Part shown: positions 56,256-64,000 of the stretch, piece by piece | How positions within the stretch are numbered: the first letter of the stretch is position 1 | Layout: every line of letters begins with the position of its first letter | DNA from: Methylotenera sp. | GTDB lineage: Bacteria; Pseudomonadota; Gammaproteobacteria; Burkholderiales; Methylophilaceae | DNA: 64,000 bases | Assembly: GCA_030682715.1 (NCBI GenBank) | Contig: JAUXNQ010000012.1 | Coordinates: 1-64,000, forward strand | Direction of reading: 5' to 3' | Notes under the pieces: generated by a model | Told to the model about the DNA's origin: nothing | The model's input: the letters and a program-made list of their open reading frames with translations, nothing else | The model's database searches: none | Made by a program: the position numbers and the translations under genes

Positions 56256-57119
56256 ATGATTTTTAGCATGACGGGTTTTGCCGCATTAGAACAGCCGATA
56301 GAAAATGCCACACTCTTATTAGAGCTACGGGCAGTAAATAGTCGCTATTTGGATATGCATTTCAAATTAGATGAAAGCCTTCGAAGCTTAGAACCTACAA
56401 TCAGAGAGATTCTCTCTGCACATTTAAGCCGTGGAAAGCTGGAATGTAAGGTGCACTTAATTCAGCGTTCGCAATCAAATCATGCCCCTAAGCTTGATGA
56501 GCAATTAATGCAGCAATTGGCAGCCTTGCAAGCAAGGACGCAAACATTGTTCCCAGAAAGCCGCCCGCTCAGTGTGGCAGACATTTTGCGTTGGCCAGGT
56601 GTGGTGATGCATGATGAATTAAGCCAAGCGTCGTTGGTAGAAGACGTAAAACAGCTAGTCGAGCGTGGCTTGCAAGACTTGAATGCATCTCGTCAGCGCG
56701 AAGGTGAAAAGTTGAAAGCATTGATTTTAGATCGATTGCAGCAAATTGAAGCCTTGGTTGCTAAGGTGAAGCCTTTGCTACCTGAGCTGAACAAAGAATA
56801 TCAGTTAAAGCTTGAAACTAAATTACATGAAACTTTAAAAACCATCGATCAAGACCGTATCGCTCAAGAGTTAGTGCTGTTTGCACAACGTATTGATGTG
56901 GATGAAGAGCTTAGTCGCTTAACCGCTCACATCTCAGAAGTGAAACGTATTTTAAATAGTAATGTGCCTGCTGGTAAACGCTTAGACTTCTTGATGCAAG
57001 AGCTGAACCGTGAGGCTAATACATTAGGCTCAAAATCGGTGTCAGTACACACGACACAAGTATCGATGGAGCTTAAAGTGCTGATCGAGCAAATGCGCGA
57101 GCAGATTCAAATTCATTAA
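56256..57119 (+). CDS. yicC: YicC family endoribonuclease
   Basis: A 287-residue protein that starts MIFSMTGFAAL, the usual YicC opening, so ATG 56256 is chosen over the TTG at 56241. It has LRAVNSRYLDMHFKL, RGKLECKVHL and a C-terminal DUF1732 segment GKRLDFLMQELNREANTLGSK. YicC is an endoribonuclease affecting small-RNA stability in E. coli. It is divergent from the kinase-phosphatase pair. Confidence 0.95.
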   Translation: MIFSMTGFAALEQPIENATLLLELRAVNSRYLDMHFKLDESLRSLEPTIREILSAHLSRGKLECKVHLIQRSQSNHAPKLDEQLMQQLAALQARTQTLFPESRPLSVADILRWPGVVMHDELSQASLVEDVKQLVERGLQDLNASRQREGEKLKALILDRLQQIEALVAKVKPLLPELNKEYQLKLETKLHETLKTIDQDRIAQELVLFAQRIDVDEELSRLTAHISEVKRILNSNVPAGKRLDFLMQELNREANTLGSKSVSVHTTQVSMELKVLIEQMREQIQIH

Positions 57120-57177
57120 TAAAAATATTAATATGTTGGTATTATCGAATTAAATAATTAATAACAATGGAGTAGTA

Positions 57178-58443
57178 ATGAAATATAAATTTATAGTTCA
57201 AGCCTTACTTATCCCACTATTATTAGTGGGTTGTGGAACACCTGCCGTCATAAAAAAAGTTGAGGACAGGCCCGTTCAAGATCTCAAAGCCAGTGAAAAC
57301 GCGAAACCTATCCAATTTGCCAAGATAGTTGTAAAGCTAAAACGTGGTGAGCATATTGGAGCTTGGAAAGCAGGTTTCTTATGCGTTCCTAATGGTGATC
57401 TGAATTGGAAAGGTGGAAAAATTAATATTGATTCTGAGGAGTTTACAGATACATTTAAGGATGAGTTAGAAAAGTACTCATTCAAAACAGTGGGTGATAT
57501 GAATGCATTATTTGAAGATTCTTCGACGTGGAAGTCAGAAATTCTAGTGGCAGGGCTTGTTAAAGAGTTGAAAGCGAATATTTGTTATCCAATGGCTGGA
57601 TACGGTAACTTTAACTCATCTAAAGGAGAGGCTTATTTGAAAGTTGAATGGCAAATATACTCAAAACTAGATAGATCGGTTGTTCACAGCGTAACAACTG
57701 AAGGGACTGCAAGTTCAAACGACTCTGTCGGTGGCGGTGATTCTTTAGTTGTACTTAATGCCTTTTCACAAGCAACTAGAAATTTGTTAGCGGATGAGAA
57801 GTTTAGGCAGATAGCAAGTAGAGGCGGTGAAGCTATCAAGCAAACAACATTTAAATCAGGCGATTCAATTGTTATCGCAACTAATACAGCCAAGAGTTTA
57901 GGAAAGTTGCCAGAATCATGGCCGCAAGCAGTTGTTACTGTTTTTGCTGGTAATGGGCATGGAAGTGGCTTTGTAATTTCAGATGATTTGATATTAACAA
58001 ATCATCATGTTGTTGGCGACTCCGATTCCGTAACAGTTAAGTTTGACAGTGGAATGCAGGTGGTGGGGAAAGTTATTGCGTCAAACTCAGGTCGTGATGT
58101 AGCTGTCGTTAAAGTAAATGCTATCTTGCCAAAACATTTTAAGATTATTAGAAATAGGCCTGTAATTGGGTCAAATGTTTATGCATTAGGCAGTCCTTTA
58201 ACCGAAAAGTTAAGCTCAACTCTCACGCGCGGTATTATTAGTGGATATAGAGAAGAGAGTAATAAAACTCTCATTCAAAGTGATGTAAATATTAGGCCTG
58301 GAAATAGTGGAGGCCCACTAGTTGATGAAAATGGAAATGTTGTTGGAATTGCTGTATCTGGACTAGTTGTAAATAATGTTTCACAAGGGATTAACTTTTT
58401 CATACCAATTGATGATGCACTAAAATCACTAGGCGCAATTTAG
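57178..58443 (+). CDS. Trypsin-like serine protease lipoprotein
   Basis: A 421-residue protein with a lipoprotein signal (LLIPLLLVGCG, Cys about 20), an N-terminal part of about 200 residues without a recognised family, and a C-terminal S1 trypsin-like domain. The triad is seen in ILTNHHVVGD (His), GRDVAVVKV (Asp) and RPGNSGGPLVDENG (Ser). The PDZ domains of DegP/HtrA are missing. Base composition is visibly more AT-rich than in the neighbours, which hints at horizontal acquisition. A palindrome follows. Confidence 0.85.
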   Translation: MKYKFIVQALLIPLLLVGCGTPAVIKKVEDRPVQDLKASENAKPIQFAKIVVKLKRGEHIGAWKAGFLCVPNGDLNWKGGKINIDSEEFTDTFKDELEKYSFKTVGDMNALFEDSSTWKSEILVAGLVKELKANICYPMAGYGNFNSSKGEAYLKVEWQIYSKLDRSVVHSVTTEGTASSNDSVGGGDSLVVLNAFSQATRNLLADEKFRQIASRGGEAIKQTTFKSGDSIVIATNTAKSLGKLPESWPQAVVTVFAGNGHGSGFVISDDLILTNHHVVGDSDSVTVKFDSGMQVVGKVIASNSGRDVAVVKVNAILPKHFKIIRNRPVIGSNVYALGSPLTEKLSSTLTRGIISGYREESNKTLIQSDVNIRPGNSGGPLVDENGNVVGIAVSGLVVNNVSQGINFFIPIDDALKSLGAI

Positions 58444-58494
58444 ACAAATAGTGCTATTGATTCTTTCAAGAACATAAAACTGCTTTAATTTAGC

Positions 58495-58523
58495 AATGTG
58501 CAGGCATAGATTGCCTGCACATT
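58495..58523. terminator. Hairpin after the protease gene
   Basis: AATGTGCAGGCA-tagat-TGCCTGCACATT is a perfect 12-bp stem 52 bases after the stop, but the T-run is weak. Confidence 0.6.
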
Positions 58524-58752
58524 AGCTGTCTTGCTACAAATATCACCAATTTAAGTCGATTTATCTGGGCACTTTTCGTCCTGCGCCTATACGTCACCTT
58601 AACTTATTGTCACTTTGCTTTTTTATAACAATCTCGCACATTAATATTGCGTAATCTACCTATGCCTTTTATTCATGCACTTATTATGGGCGGTATGGAC
58701 TGAAAATCCCCAGCGTGCTTTGTAACCATATGATTTATTTATATTAATTATC

Positions 58753-58768
58753 TGGTACGACCCTTGCT
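58753..58768 (+). promoter_or_regulatory. Sigma54 promoter of the Anbu-type cluster
   Basis: TGGTACGACCCTTGCT matches the -24/-12 consensus TGGCACG-N4-TTGCW with one substitution and the exact ten-base GG to GC spacing. Transcription would begin near 58779, and a purine-rich ribosome site precedes ATG 58801. A partly symmetrical CGCACATTAATATTGCG at 58635-58651 lies at a suitable distance for an enhancer-binding protein. Confidence 0.8.
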
Positions 58769-58800
58769 TAAGCCTTAACCATCAAGGGAAGGCTTACATC

Positions 58801-60291
58801 ATGAAAAAATCACAACCGCAATTTTTTAATGAAATGCAACTGGACCTCGCTGCAAGTAGTGCAGATGGCGTTCGTGAGATTTATAAGGCTTATCACCAGT
58901 GGCTTAAAAATGTGCCACATCATCAGTTAAATAGTAAGCGCATGGAAGCCGAGTTGTTATTTCGCCGTGTGGGGATTACTTTTAACGTTTATGGTGAAAA
59001 TGACGGCGCTGAGCGTTTGATACCATTTGATGTGTTGCCGCGGATTTTGTCCGCAAAAGAATGGCGTCACTTGTCTACTGGCTCCATTCAGCGGGTGCGT
59101 GCGCTCAACATGTTCTTGCACGACATTTATCATGATCAGGATATTATCAAGGCGGGCATTATGCCTGCGACCATTTTAGCAAATAGCCAATATCGCCCAG
59201 AAATGTTTGGTGTGGATGTACCTAATCAAATTTATGCGCACATTGCGGGTGTTGATTTGGTGCGTACCAGTGAATCGCAGTTTTATGTGTTGGAAGACAA
59301 TTTACGCACACCATCAGGCGTGTCTTATATGTTAGAAGACCGCAAAATGATGATGCGTTTGTTCCCTGAGTTATTCCGTCAGTATCCGATTGCCCCCGTT
59401 GAGCATTATCCGCAAGTGCTGCTTAATAATCTGCGGGCAGTTGCACAAACCAATGTACAAGAGCCAACGGTGGTGGTGTTATCGCCAGGGGCGTCCAACA
59501 GTGCCTATTTTGAGCATGCATTTTTAGCGCAGCAAATGGGGGTTGAGCTGGTAGAAGGCCAAGACTTATTTGTGCGTAATAACGGCGTGTATATGCGCAC
59601 TACCGAAGGGCCGCAACGTGTGGATGTGATTTATCGCCGTATTGATGATGATTATTTAGACCCATTGGTGTTTAACTCTAACTCTATGTTGGGTGTGCCA
59701 GGGTTACTTTCAGTGTATAGAAACGGTGGCGTGACACTTGCGAATGCCGTGGGTACAGGGGTTGCAGATGATAAATCGACCTATATTCATGTGCCTGCGA
59801 TGATTCGTTTCTATTTAGGTGAAGAGCCACTACTTGAAAACGTGCCTACCTATGAACTCAGCAAAGCGGATGACCTCGCTTACACATTGGCGCACTTAGA
59901 TGAGTTAGTGGTCAAAGAGGTGCAAGGGTCTGGCGGTTACGGCATGTTGGTAGGCCCTGCGGCTAGCAAGCAGGAGTTAGATGAATTCCGCTTACGTATT
60001 ATTTCTAGCCCCGCCAGTTATATCGCACAACCTACATTAGCGTTATCTACTTGTCCTACTTTGGTAGAAGAGGGCATAGCGCCACGGCATGTAGACCTCA
60101 GGCCGTTTGTGCTTTCTGGAAAAACCTGCACTTTAGTACCAGGCGCCTTGTGTCGTGTTGCCATGAAAGAAGGTTCTCTGGTAGTGAATTCATCACAAGG
60201 TGGTGGCACCAAAGATACTTGGGTGCTGGAGGAAGAGGTTGAAACACCAAGCAAGGTTAAAACTAACCAAGTAGAGGAAATGATATGTTAA
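58801..60291 (+). CDS. Circularly permuted ATP-grasp type 2 protein
   Basis: A 496-residue protein of the circularly permuted ATP-grasp family (formerly DUF404/DUF407). Segments RVRALNMFLHDIYHDQDIIKAG, FYVLEDNLRTPSGVSYMLEDR, VKEVQGSGGYGMLVGP and DLRPFVLSG are characteristic. Family members are thought to ligate amino acids or peptides using ATP. It is the first gene of a cluster with alpha-E, transglutaminase and Anbu proteins, which comparative genomics links to peptide synthesis or tagging. It overlaps the next gene by seven bases. Confidence 0.92.
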   Translation: MKKSQPQFFNEMQLDLAASSADGVREIYKAYHQWLKNVPHHQLNSKRMEAELLFRRVGITFNVYGENDGAERLIPFDVLPRILSAKEWRHLSTGSIQRVRALNMFLHDIYHDQDIIKAGIMPATILANSQYRPEMFGVDVPNQIYAHIAGVDLVRTSESQFYVLEDNLRTPSGVSYMLEDRKMMMRLFPELFRQYPIAPVEHYPQVLLNNLRAVAQTNVQEPTVVVLSPGASNSAYFEHAFLAQQMGVELVEGQDLFVRNNGVYMRTTEGPQRVDVIYRRIDDDYLDPLVFNSNSMLGVPGLLSVYRNGGVTLANAVGTGVADDKSTYIHVPAMIRFYLGEEPLLENVPTYELSKADDLAYTLAHLDELVVKEVQGSGGYGMLVGPAASKQELDEFRLRIISSPASYIAQPTLALSTCPTLVEEGIAPRHVDLRPFVLSGKTCTLVPGALCRVAMKEGSLVVNSSQGGGTKDTWVLEEEVETPSKVKTNQVEEMIC

Positions 60292-61241
60292 GCAGAACGG
60301 CAGATCATCTTTATTGGATGGCGCGTTACATTGAGCGCGCAGAGAACATGGCGCGTGTGTTGGATGTTACCTATAACATGTCTTTAGTGCCGAACGCCGC
60401 GGAAAGCGAAGCGGCTTTGTGGTTGCCTGCGCTAGAGATTTCTGGCAATGTTGAGGCATATGAACGTGATTATTTTAACGAAACTCAGCAAGAATATACA
60501 GCAGCAGGGGTGATTCATTATCTCGCGATGGATATGAATAATCCGTCTAGTATTTATAGCTCTTTGCGAAGCGCTAGAGAGAACGCCCGCGCAGTGCGGG
60601 TGGCGATGACTTCCGAAACATGGGAGAACATTAACTCACTGTGGTTAGAATTTGGTCAGTTCTTTGGTCAAGACTTATCGCAAAACGGTTTGAGTGAGTT
60701 TTGTGATTGGGTGAAAGCACGCTCGCATTTATTTAGAGGCGTGTGTTTTGGCACCATGTTGCGTGATGATGCATTCAGTTTTGTGCGTTTAGGTACTTTT
60801 ATTGAACGTGCGGACAACACGGCACGTCTACTAGATGTGAAATACCATTTATTGTTGCCAGAGCAGGAAGAAGTAGGTGGGGCAGTCGATTATTACGAAT
60901 GGAGTGCGGTGTTACGTTCAGTTTCGGCCTTTCAGGCGTATCAGAAAATATTTAGCGATACGATAGAACCTTGGCGTGTCGCAGAGCTGTTGGTGCTCAG
61001 GCGTGATATGCCAAGGTCTTTACATGCTTGCTTTGATGAAATTACTTCAATTTTAGAGCAACTTTCTAGCTCGCGTGCAACTGAGTGCAGAAAGATGGCG
61101 GGTGAACTGCACGCCAAGTTACGCTTTGGCAAGATGCGTGATATCTTTCAGCATGGTTTGCATGAGTTTTTAAGTGAGTTTGTCACCGCAAACAACAAGC
61201 TTGGTGTCGAAGTGCATAAAACCTTTTTAAGCATTTCTTAA
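60285..61241 (+). CDS. Alpha-E domain protein
   Basis: A 318-residue all-helical protein that opens LSRTADHLYWMARYIERAENMARVL and repeats a related motif at FIERADNTARLLDVKYH, the alpha-E (DUF403) signature. It nearly always accompanies circularly permuted ATP-grasp and transglutaminase genes, and its activity is unknown. It overlaps the upstream gene and lies 11 bases before the transglutaminase gene. Confidence 0.93.
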   Translation: MLSRTADHLYWMARYIERAENMARVLDVTYNMSLVPNAAESEAALWLPALEISGNVEAYERDYFNETQQEYTAAGVIHYLAMDMNNPSSIYSSLRSARENARAVRVAMTSETWENINSLWLEFGQFFGQDLSQNGLSEFCDWVKARSHLFRGVCFGTMLRDDAFSFVRLGTFIERADNTARLLDVKYHLLLPEQEEVGGAVDYYEWSAVLRSVSAFQAYQKIFSDTIEPWRVAELLVLRRDMPRSLHACFDEITSILEQLSSSRATECRKMAGELHAKLRFGKMRDIFQHGLHEFLSEFVTANNKLGVEVHKTFLSIS

Positions 61242-61252
61242 ACCCAATTTAG

Positions 61253-62167
61253 GTGCTCAACATGTTACTTAATATCGAACATCACACACGCTACGCATAT
61301 AGCGAAGATGTGAATTACACCATACAGGAGCTACGCCTAACGCCGCAACATGGTTTTGGTCAGCATGTCAGGCACTGGGAAATTAAGGTTAACGGTGAGT
61401 TGCAGCCCTCTGAAGACGCTTATGGCAACACCACCCATACCTTGGTTGTCGATGAGCCGCATGCTGAAATACTTATTATTGCCATGGGGCAGGTTGAAAC
61501 AGGGCTTGATGTAGTTTCGCAACATTTAGCCTTACCTTTGCCTATTTATCTCCGAGATACGCCGCTTACGCAAAGTAGTGAGGAGATGCTCGCGTTTGCC
61601 AAGCAATATCAACAAGCACATCGCCAAAATGATGCGCTAGAAGAAATGATGCATGCTTTATTGTCGCGTGTGCAATATATCCAAGGCGCGACACAGGTTA
61701 CCACTTCAGCCGTTGAGGCATTTTCTTTAGGTCAAGGTGTCTGTCAAGATCACGCACATGTGTTTATAGCCTGCTGTCGTGCTATAGATTTACCAGCACG
61801 TTATGTTAGCGGGTATTTGTTTACAGAAGATGGTAGCTTAATGCAAACCCATGCATGGGCAGACGTGTATGTGGCGTGTGAAGGATGGCAGAGCTTTGAT
61901 GTGTCTAACGGTTGTCGCGCGGGTGAAACCCATGTCCGTTTAGCAACAGGGCTAGATTACAGAAGCGCTAGCCCTGTTAGCGGCATGCGCTCTGGCGGGG
62001 GTGTTGAAGGCATGGCATCGAGTGTCATTGTTAATCAGGCAGGGTTAGCGGCAAGTCAGCAGCGAAAAATGAACACAGCGCAATTGTTAGCACAGGCGCA
62101 GTTAAGCAGGGAGATTCTCACAGAGGCTGCTTTGGTAAAACACTCACAACATGCGCAGCAACAGTAA
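61253..62167 (+). CDS. Transglutaminase-like cysteine protease
   Basis: A 304-residue protein (longest form from 61253; ATG 61262 also possible) with a bacterial transglutaminase N-terminal domain (HHTRYAYSEDVNYTIQELRL) and a catalytic core. The Cys is in GQGVCQDHAHVFIACCR, the His in QTHAWADVYV and the Asp in FDVSNGC. It may cleave or cross-link the peptides made by the ATP-grasp partner. The N-terminal sequence has no export signal, so action is cytoplasmic. Confidence 0.92.
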   Translation: MLNMLLNIEHHTRYAYSEDVNYTIQELRLTPQHGFGQHVRHWEIKVNGELQPSEDAYGNTTHTLVVDEPHAEILIIAMGQVETGLDVVSQHLALPLPIYLRDTPLTQSSEEMLAFAKQYQQAHRQNDALEEMMHALLSRVQYIQGATQVTTSAVEAFSLGQGVCQDHAHVFIACCRAIDLPARYVSGYLFTEDGSLMQTHAWADVYVACEGWQSFDVSNGCRAGETHVRLATGLDYRSASPVSGMRSGGGVEGMASSVIVNQAGLAASQQRKMNTAQLLAQAQLSREILTEAALVKHSQHAQQQ

Positions 62168-62219
62168 TTTTTAGCTATAGTACTTAAATCAAAGTTTCAA
62201 ATGAAAGAACGGTCAACTG

Positions 62220-63428
62220 ATGAAGAATCTTGTCAAATCGCTAGACTTTGAACGTCACGGTGACAAAGAGAACTCCACGTTTTTTGAAGAAAATCTGATT
62301 CGCTTATTAGAAGAGCGCGATGCCATAGGCTTGACGGATATGATTCACGAAATTGATGCGCTGATGATCACAGTCGACCCAGGCAATGCCATTCAGTATA
62401 TCGCTGAGTTGGCGTTAATGACGCCTTATCATTACATGGTTACGCTAGAAAGCGAGCAGCATTTAACGCATGTGTTGCGTATTGATTTAAATTCACCAGA
62501 CATTTTATTGCGCGAAGTAAAAGATCCTAATATACGTGGCATTTTTAGAAGTCTGAATGAAAGTTATCCGATAGGTGCTAAAAAACCTAACAGTCGTTAT
62601 ATGGGTGAGATTTTGCGCGTAAGCAACTTGCATAGCGTAGTAGATTTGCAAAAAGCACGTGATTTCAGATTTTTCAGCCAAGATGAAGTACGTAAATTAG
62701 ATTTTCCTGGCAACCTTGCAGTCAGCAAGCCCTCGCCTTATACCCATAATATTGTCGCTTATTTAGAAAGAGCGCCTGATGAAACGCGCGTCTATTCATT
62801 AGGGGTAAGTACTATTTCGTCCGAGGCACAAGCTGCCTACGAAAAAGCAAAAAATTTGCAAAATAAACTAGGTATTAACGACTTATTGTTACCGCTGGAT
62901 CATCTGGCAACGCGCGTTTATAGCCAAAACCGCGAAGTCGCCATTTTGGAATATCTATCATGGTCTAGTTATTACTTCTGGGGTGCTTATAACATTAAAG
63001 ACCAAAACTCATCGACCAACGTGACAAAAAGTACGCATGCGATACCAGAGTCTAAAAGCCCTGCAAAAGTGTTTACAGCCAACAATACTCCCTATTTTGT
63101 TAATCATTTAGAGCACTTGCCATCACCTACCGAAACTTTTGTACGGAACTACGGCCCACGCTTGCATCATATGGCAATTTCAGTGAAAGATGGTGAACGT
63201 CATGGAAAAGAGCATATCGATATTGTCGTCGATGCGATTTCGAAAAACGGCAAAGGCTTTTTGTTAGATGTCATTGGCTCCAAAGAACAGGGGCTAAAGC
63301 AGATATTCTCCAACGCTTCCGAGCATTCTTCATTGATTATCGAATACGTACAACGTTATGGCGGATTTGATGGGTTTTTTACTAAAGAGAATGTTGCAAA
63401 ACTTACTGAGGCGGCTGGTTTTATGTAG
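62220..63428 (+). CDS. HPPD/VOC-like protein inside the Anbu-type cluster
   Basis: A 402-residue protein that I cannot assign to a named family. The C-terminal third, with LHHMAISVKDG, GKGFLLDVIGSKEQGLKQIFS and LIIEYVQRYGGFDGFFTKENVA, recalls the metal-binding C-terminal half of 4-hydroxyphenylpyruvate dioxygenase and other vicinal-oxygen-chelate proteins (His, then Glu in IIEYVQR). The N-terminal part is unlike any family I know. It lies 52 bases after the transglutaminase gene and 140 before anbu, all in one direction, suggesting a shared role. Activity is unproven. Confidence 0.7.
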   Translation: MKNLVKSLDFERHGDKENSTFFEENLIRLLEERDAIGLTDMIHEIDALMITVDPGNAIQYIAELALMTPYHYMVTLESEQHLTHVLRIDLNSPDILLREVKDPNIRGIFRSLNESYPIGAKKPNSRYMGEILRVSNLHSVVDLQKARDFRFFSQDEVRKLDFPGNLAVSKPSPYTHNIVAYLERAPDETRVYSLGVSTISSEAQAAYEKAKNLQNKLGINDLLLPLDHLATRVYSQNREVAILEYLSWSSYYFWGAYNIKDQNSSTNVTKSTHAIPESKSPAKVFTANNTPYFVNHLEHLPSPTETFVRNYGPRLHHMAISVKDGERHGKEHIDIVVDAISKNGKGFLLDVIGSKEQGLKQIFSNASEHSSLIIEYVQRYGGFDGFFTKENVAKLTEAAGFM

Positions 63429-63568
63429 GTTTCGGATTTGTCGTTCAGGTACGTAGTACATTTCACTTATGCCTAATAATATTTAGGTATGCATTTTTCC
63501 TTGCAGTTTTTTAGCGAGGGATTACGCAAAATGGTATGATTACCTTTCTTCCAAATTAAACAAAAAAT

Positions 63569-64000
63569 ATGACTTATTGTGTCGGTTTATTACTGAAACA
63601 AGGATTAGTGTTTGCTTCTGATACGCGTACTAATGCAGGCGTGGATCAAGTGTCTTCTACGCCTAAGATGCATATTTTTGAGCTTAAAAATGAGCGTGTT
63701 ATTGTATTGTTAACAGCTGGTAATCTTGCGATTACACAATCTGTTGTGAATGCACTTAAAGCTAACGTTGAAAAAAATGAGGATGATAGTAAGCACTTAC
63801 ATAATGTCGATAGCTTGTTTGATGCGGTAGGGTTGGTAGGCGCGGAGCTAAGGGCGGCTTTTGAGCGTGATGGTGAGCACTTTAAAAATCATAATATTGA
63901 GTTTAATGCCAGTATTCTAGTTGGTGGCCAAATTAAAGGTGAAAAGCCACGTTTATTCAATGTGTACGCCGCGGGTAATTTTATTGAGACTACACAAGAA
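63569..64000 (+). CDS. Anbu proteasome-like peptidase, 5' part (runs off window)
   Basis: Open from ATG 63569 to the window end, 144 codons without a stop. It begins MTYCVGLLLKQGLVFASDTR, where the Thr after Met would be the N-terminal nucleophile of the proteasome-type Ntn fold, and TRTNAG follows. This is the Anbu/bacterial proteasome homologue, usually about 240-250 residues, so the last 40 percent is missing here. Its position after the ATP-grasp, alpha-E and transglutaminase genes matches the conserved Anbu cluster. Confidence 0.88.
   Translation, partial: MTYCVGLLLKQGLVFASDTRTNAGVDQVSSTPKMHIFELKNERVIVLLTAGNLAITQSVVNALKANVEKNEDDSKHLHNVDSLFDAVGLVGAELRAAFERDGEHFKNHNIEFNASILVGGQIKGEKPRLFNVYAAGNFIETTQE

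Overview
The window looks like a chromosomal segment of a betaproteobacterium, most likely a methylotroph of the Methylophilaceae (Methylotenera-like). This is inferred from gene families, moderate-to-low GC and gene order, not from any database search. Housekeeping markers include NADP-type 6-phosphogluconate dehydrogenase, hemC-hemD-hemX-hemY, accB-accC-prmA, argH, rph-rdgB-hemW, an AlgZ/AlgR-type pair, oxyR, a UbiM-like hydroxylase and NnrS.

The left part (1-27 kb) is dominated by cyclic-di-GMP signalling. After the tail of an IS5-type transposase come five large GGDEF-EAL proteins, all with an intact GGDEF motif and an intact RxxD inhibitory site. Four of the EAL domains look intact and one (10082-11812) is degenerate. 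Three of the five genes follow or sit beside an operon at about 7.8-13.9 kb. That operon opens with a sigma70-like promoter and a c-di-GMP-I (GEMM) riboswitch. It then encodes a protoglobin-PAS histidine kinase whose proximal heme histidine position is Tyr, an Rcp1-like response regulator, a REC-GGDEF-EAL protein and a REC-PAS-GGDEF-EAL protein. A circuit whose own leader senses the second messenger its products make or destroy is the strongest system-level observation here. Upstream, on the other strand, lies an unusual degenerate kinase-HDOD-GAF protein.

The middle (16-48 kb) is mostly ordinary metabolism and maintenance: NnrS, an MFS exporter, divergent alkA/alkB repair genes, Sua5, gnd, a DedA protein, OxyR, a DUF3426 protein, prmA, accC/accB, aroQ, a TlpA-like thioredoxin, dsbD, cutA, fxsA, an iron-sulfur flavin reductase, the heme genes (with a very short HemY), a conserved TM-helix channel-like protein, an AlgR/AlgZ-type system and argH.

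The right part (48-64 kb) holds an ammonium transporter gene broken by three single-base indels but still carrying a good sigma54 promoter, a membrane-anchored BLUF photoreceptor, hemW with an apparent ATT start, rdgB, rph, a PP2C phosphatase/Ser-Thr kinase pair, yicC and a trypsin-like lipoprotein. It ends with the conserved cluster of circularly permuted ATP-grasp, alpha-E, transglutaminase and Anbu proteasome-like genes. Here that cluster has a consensus sigma54 promoter and an additional HPPD/VOC-like gene inserted before anbu, which runs off the window. No tRNA, rRNA or CRISPR array was seen.
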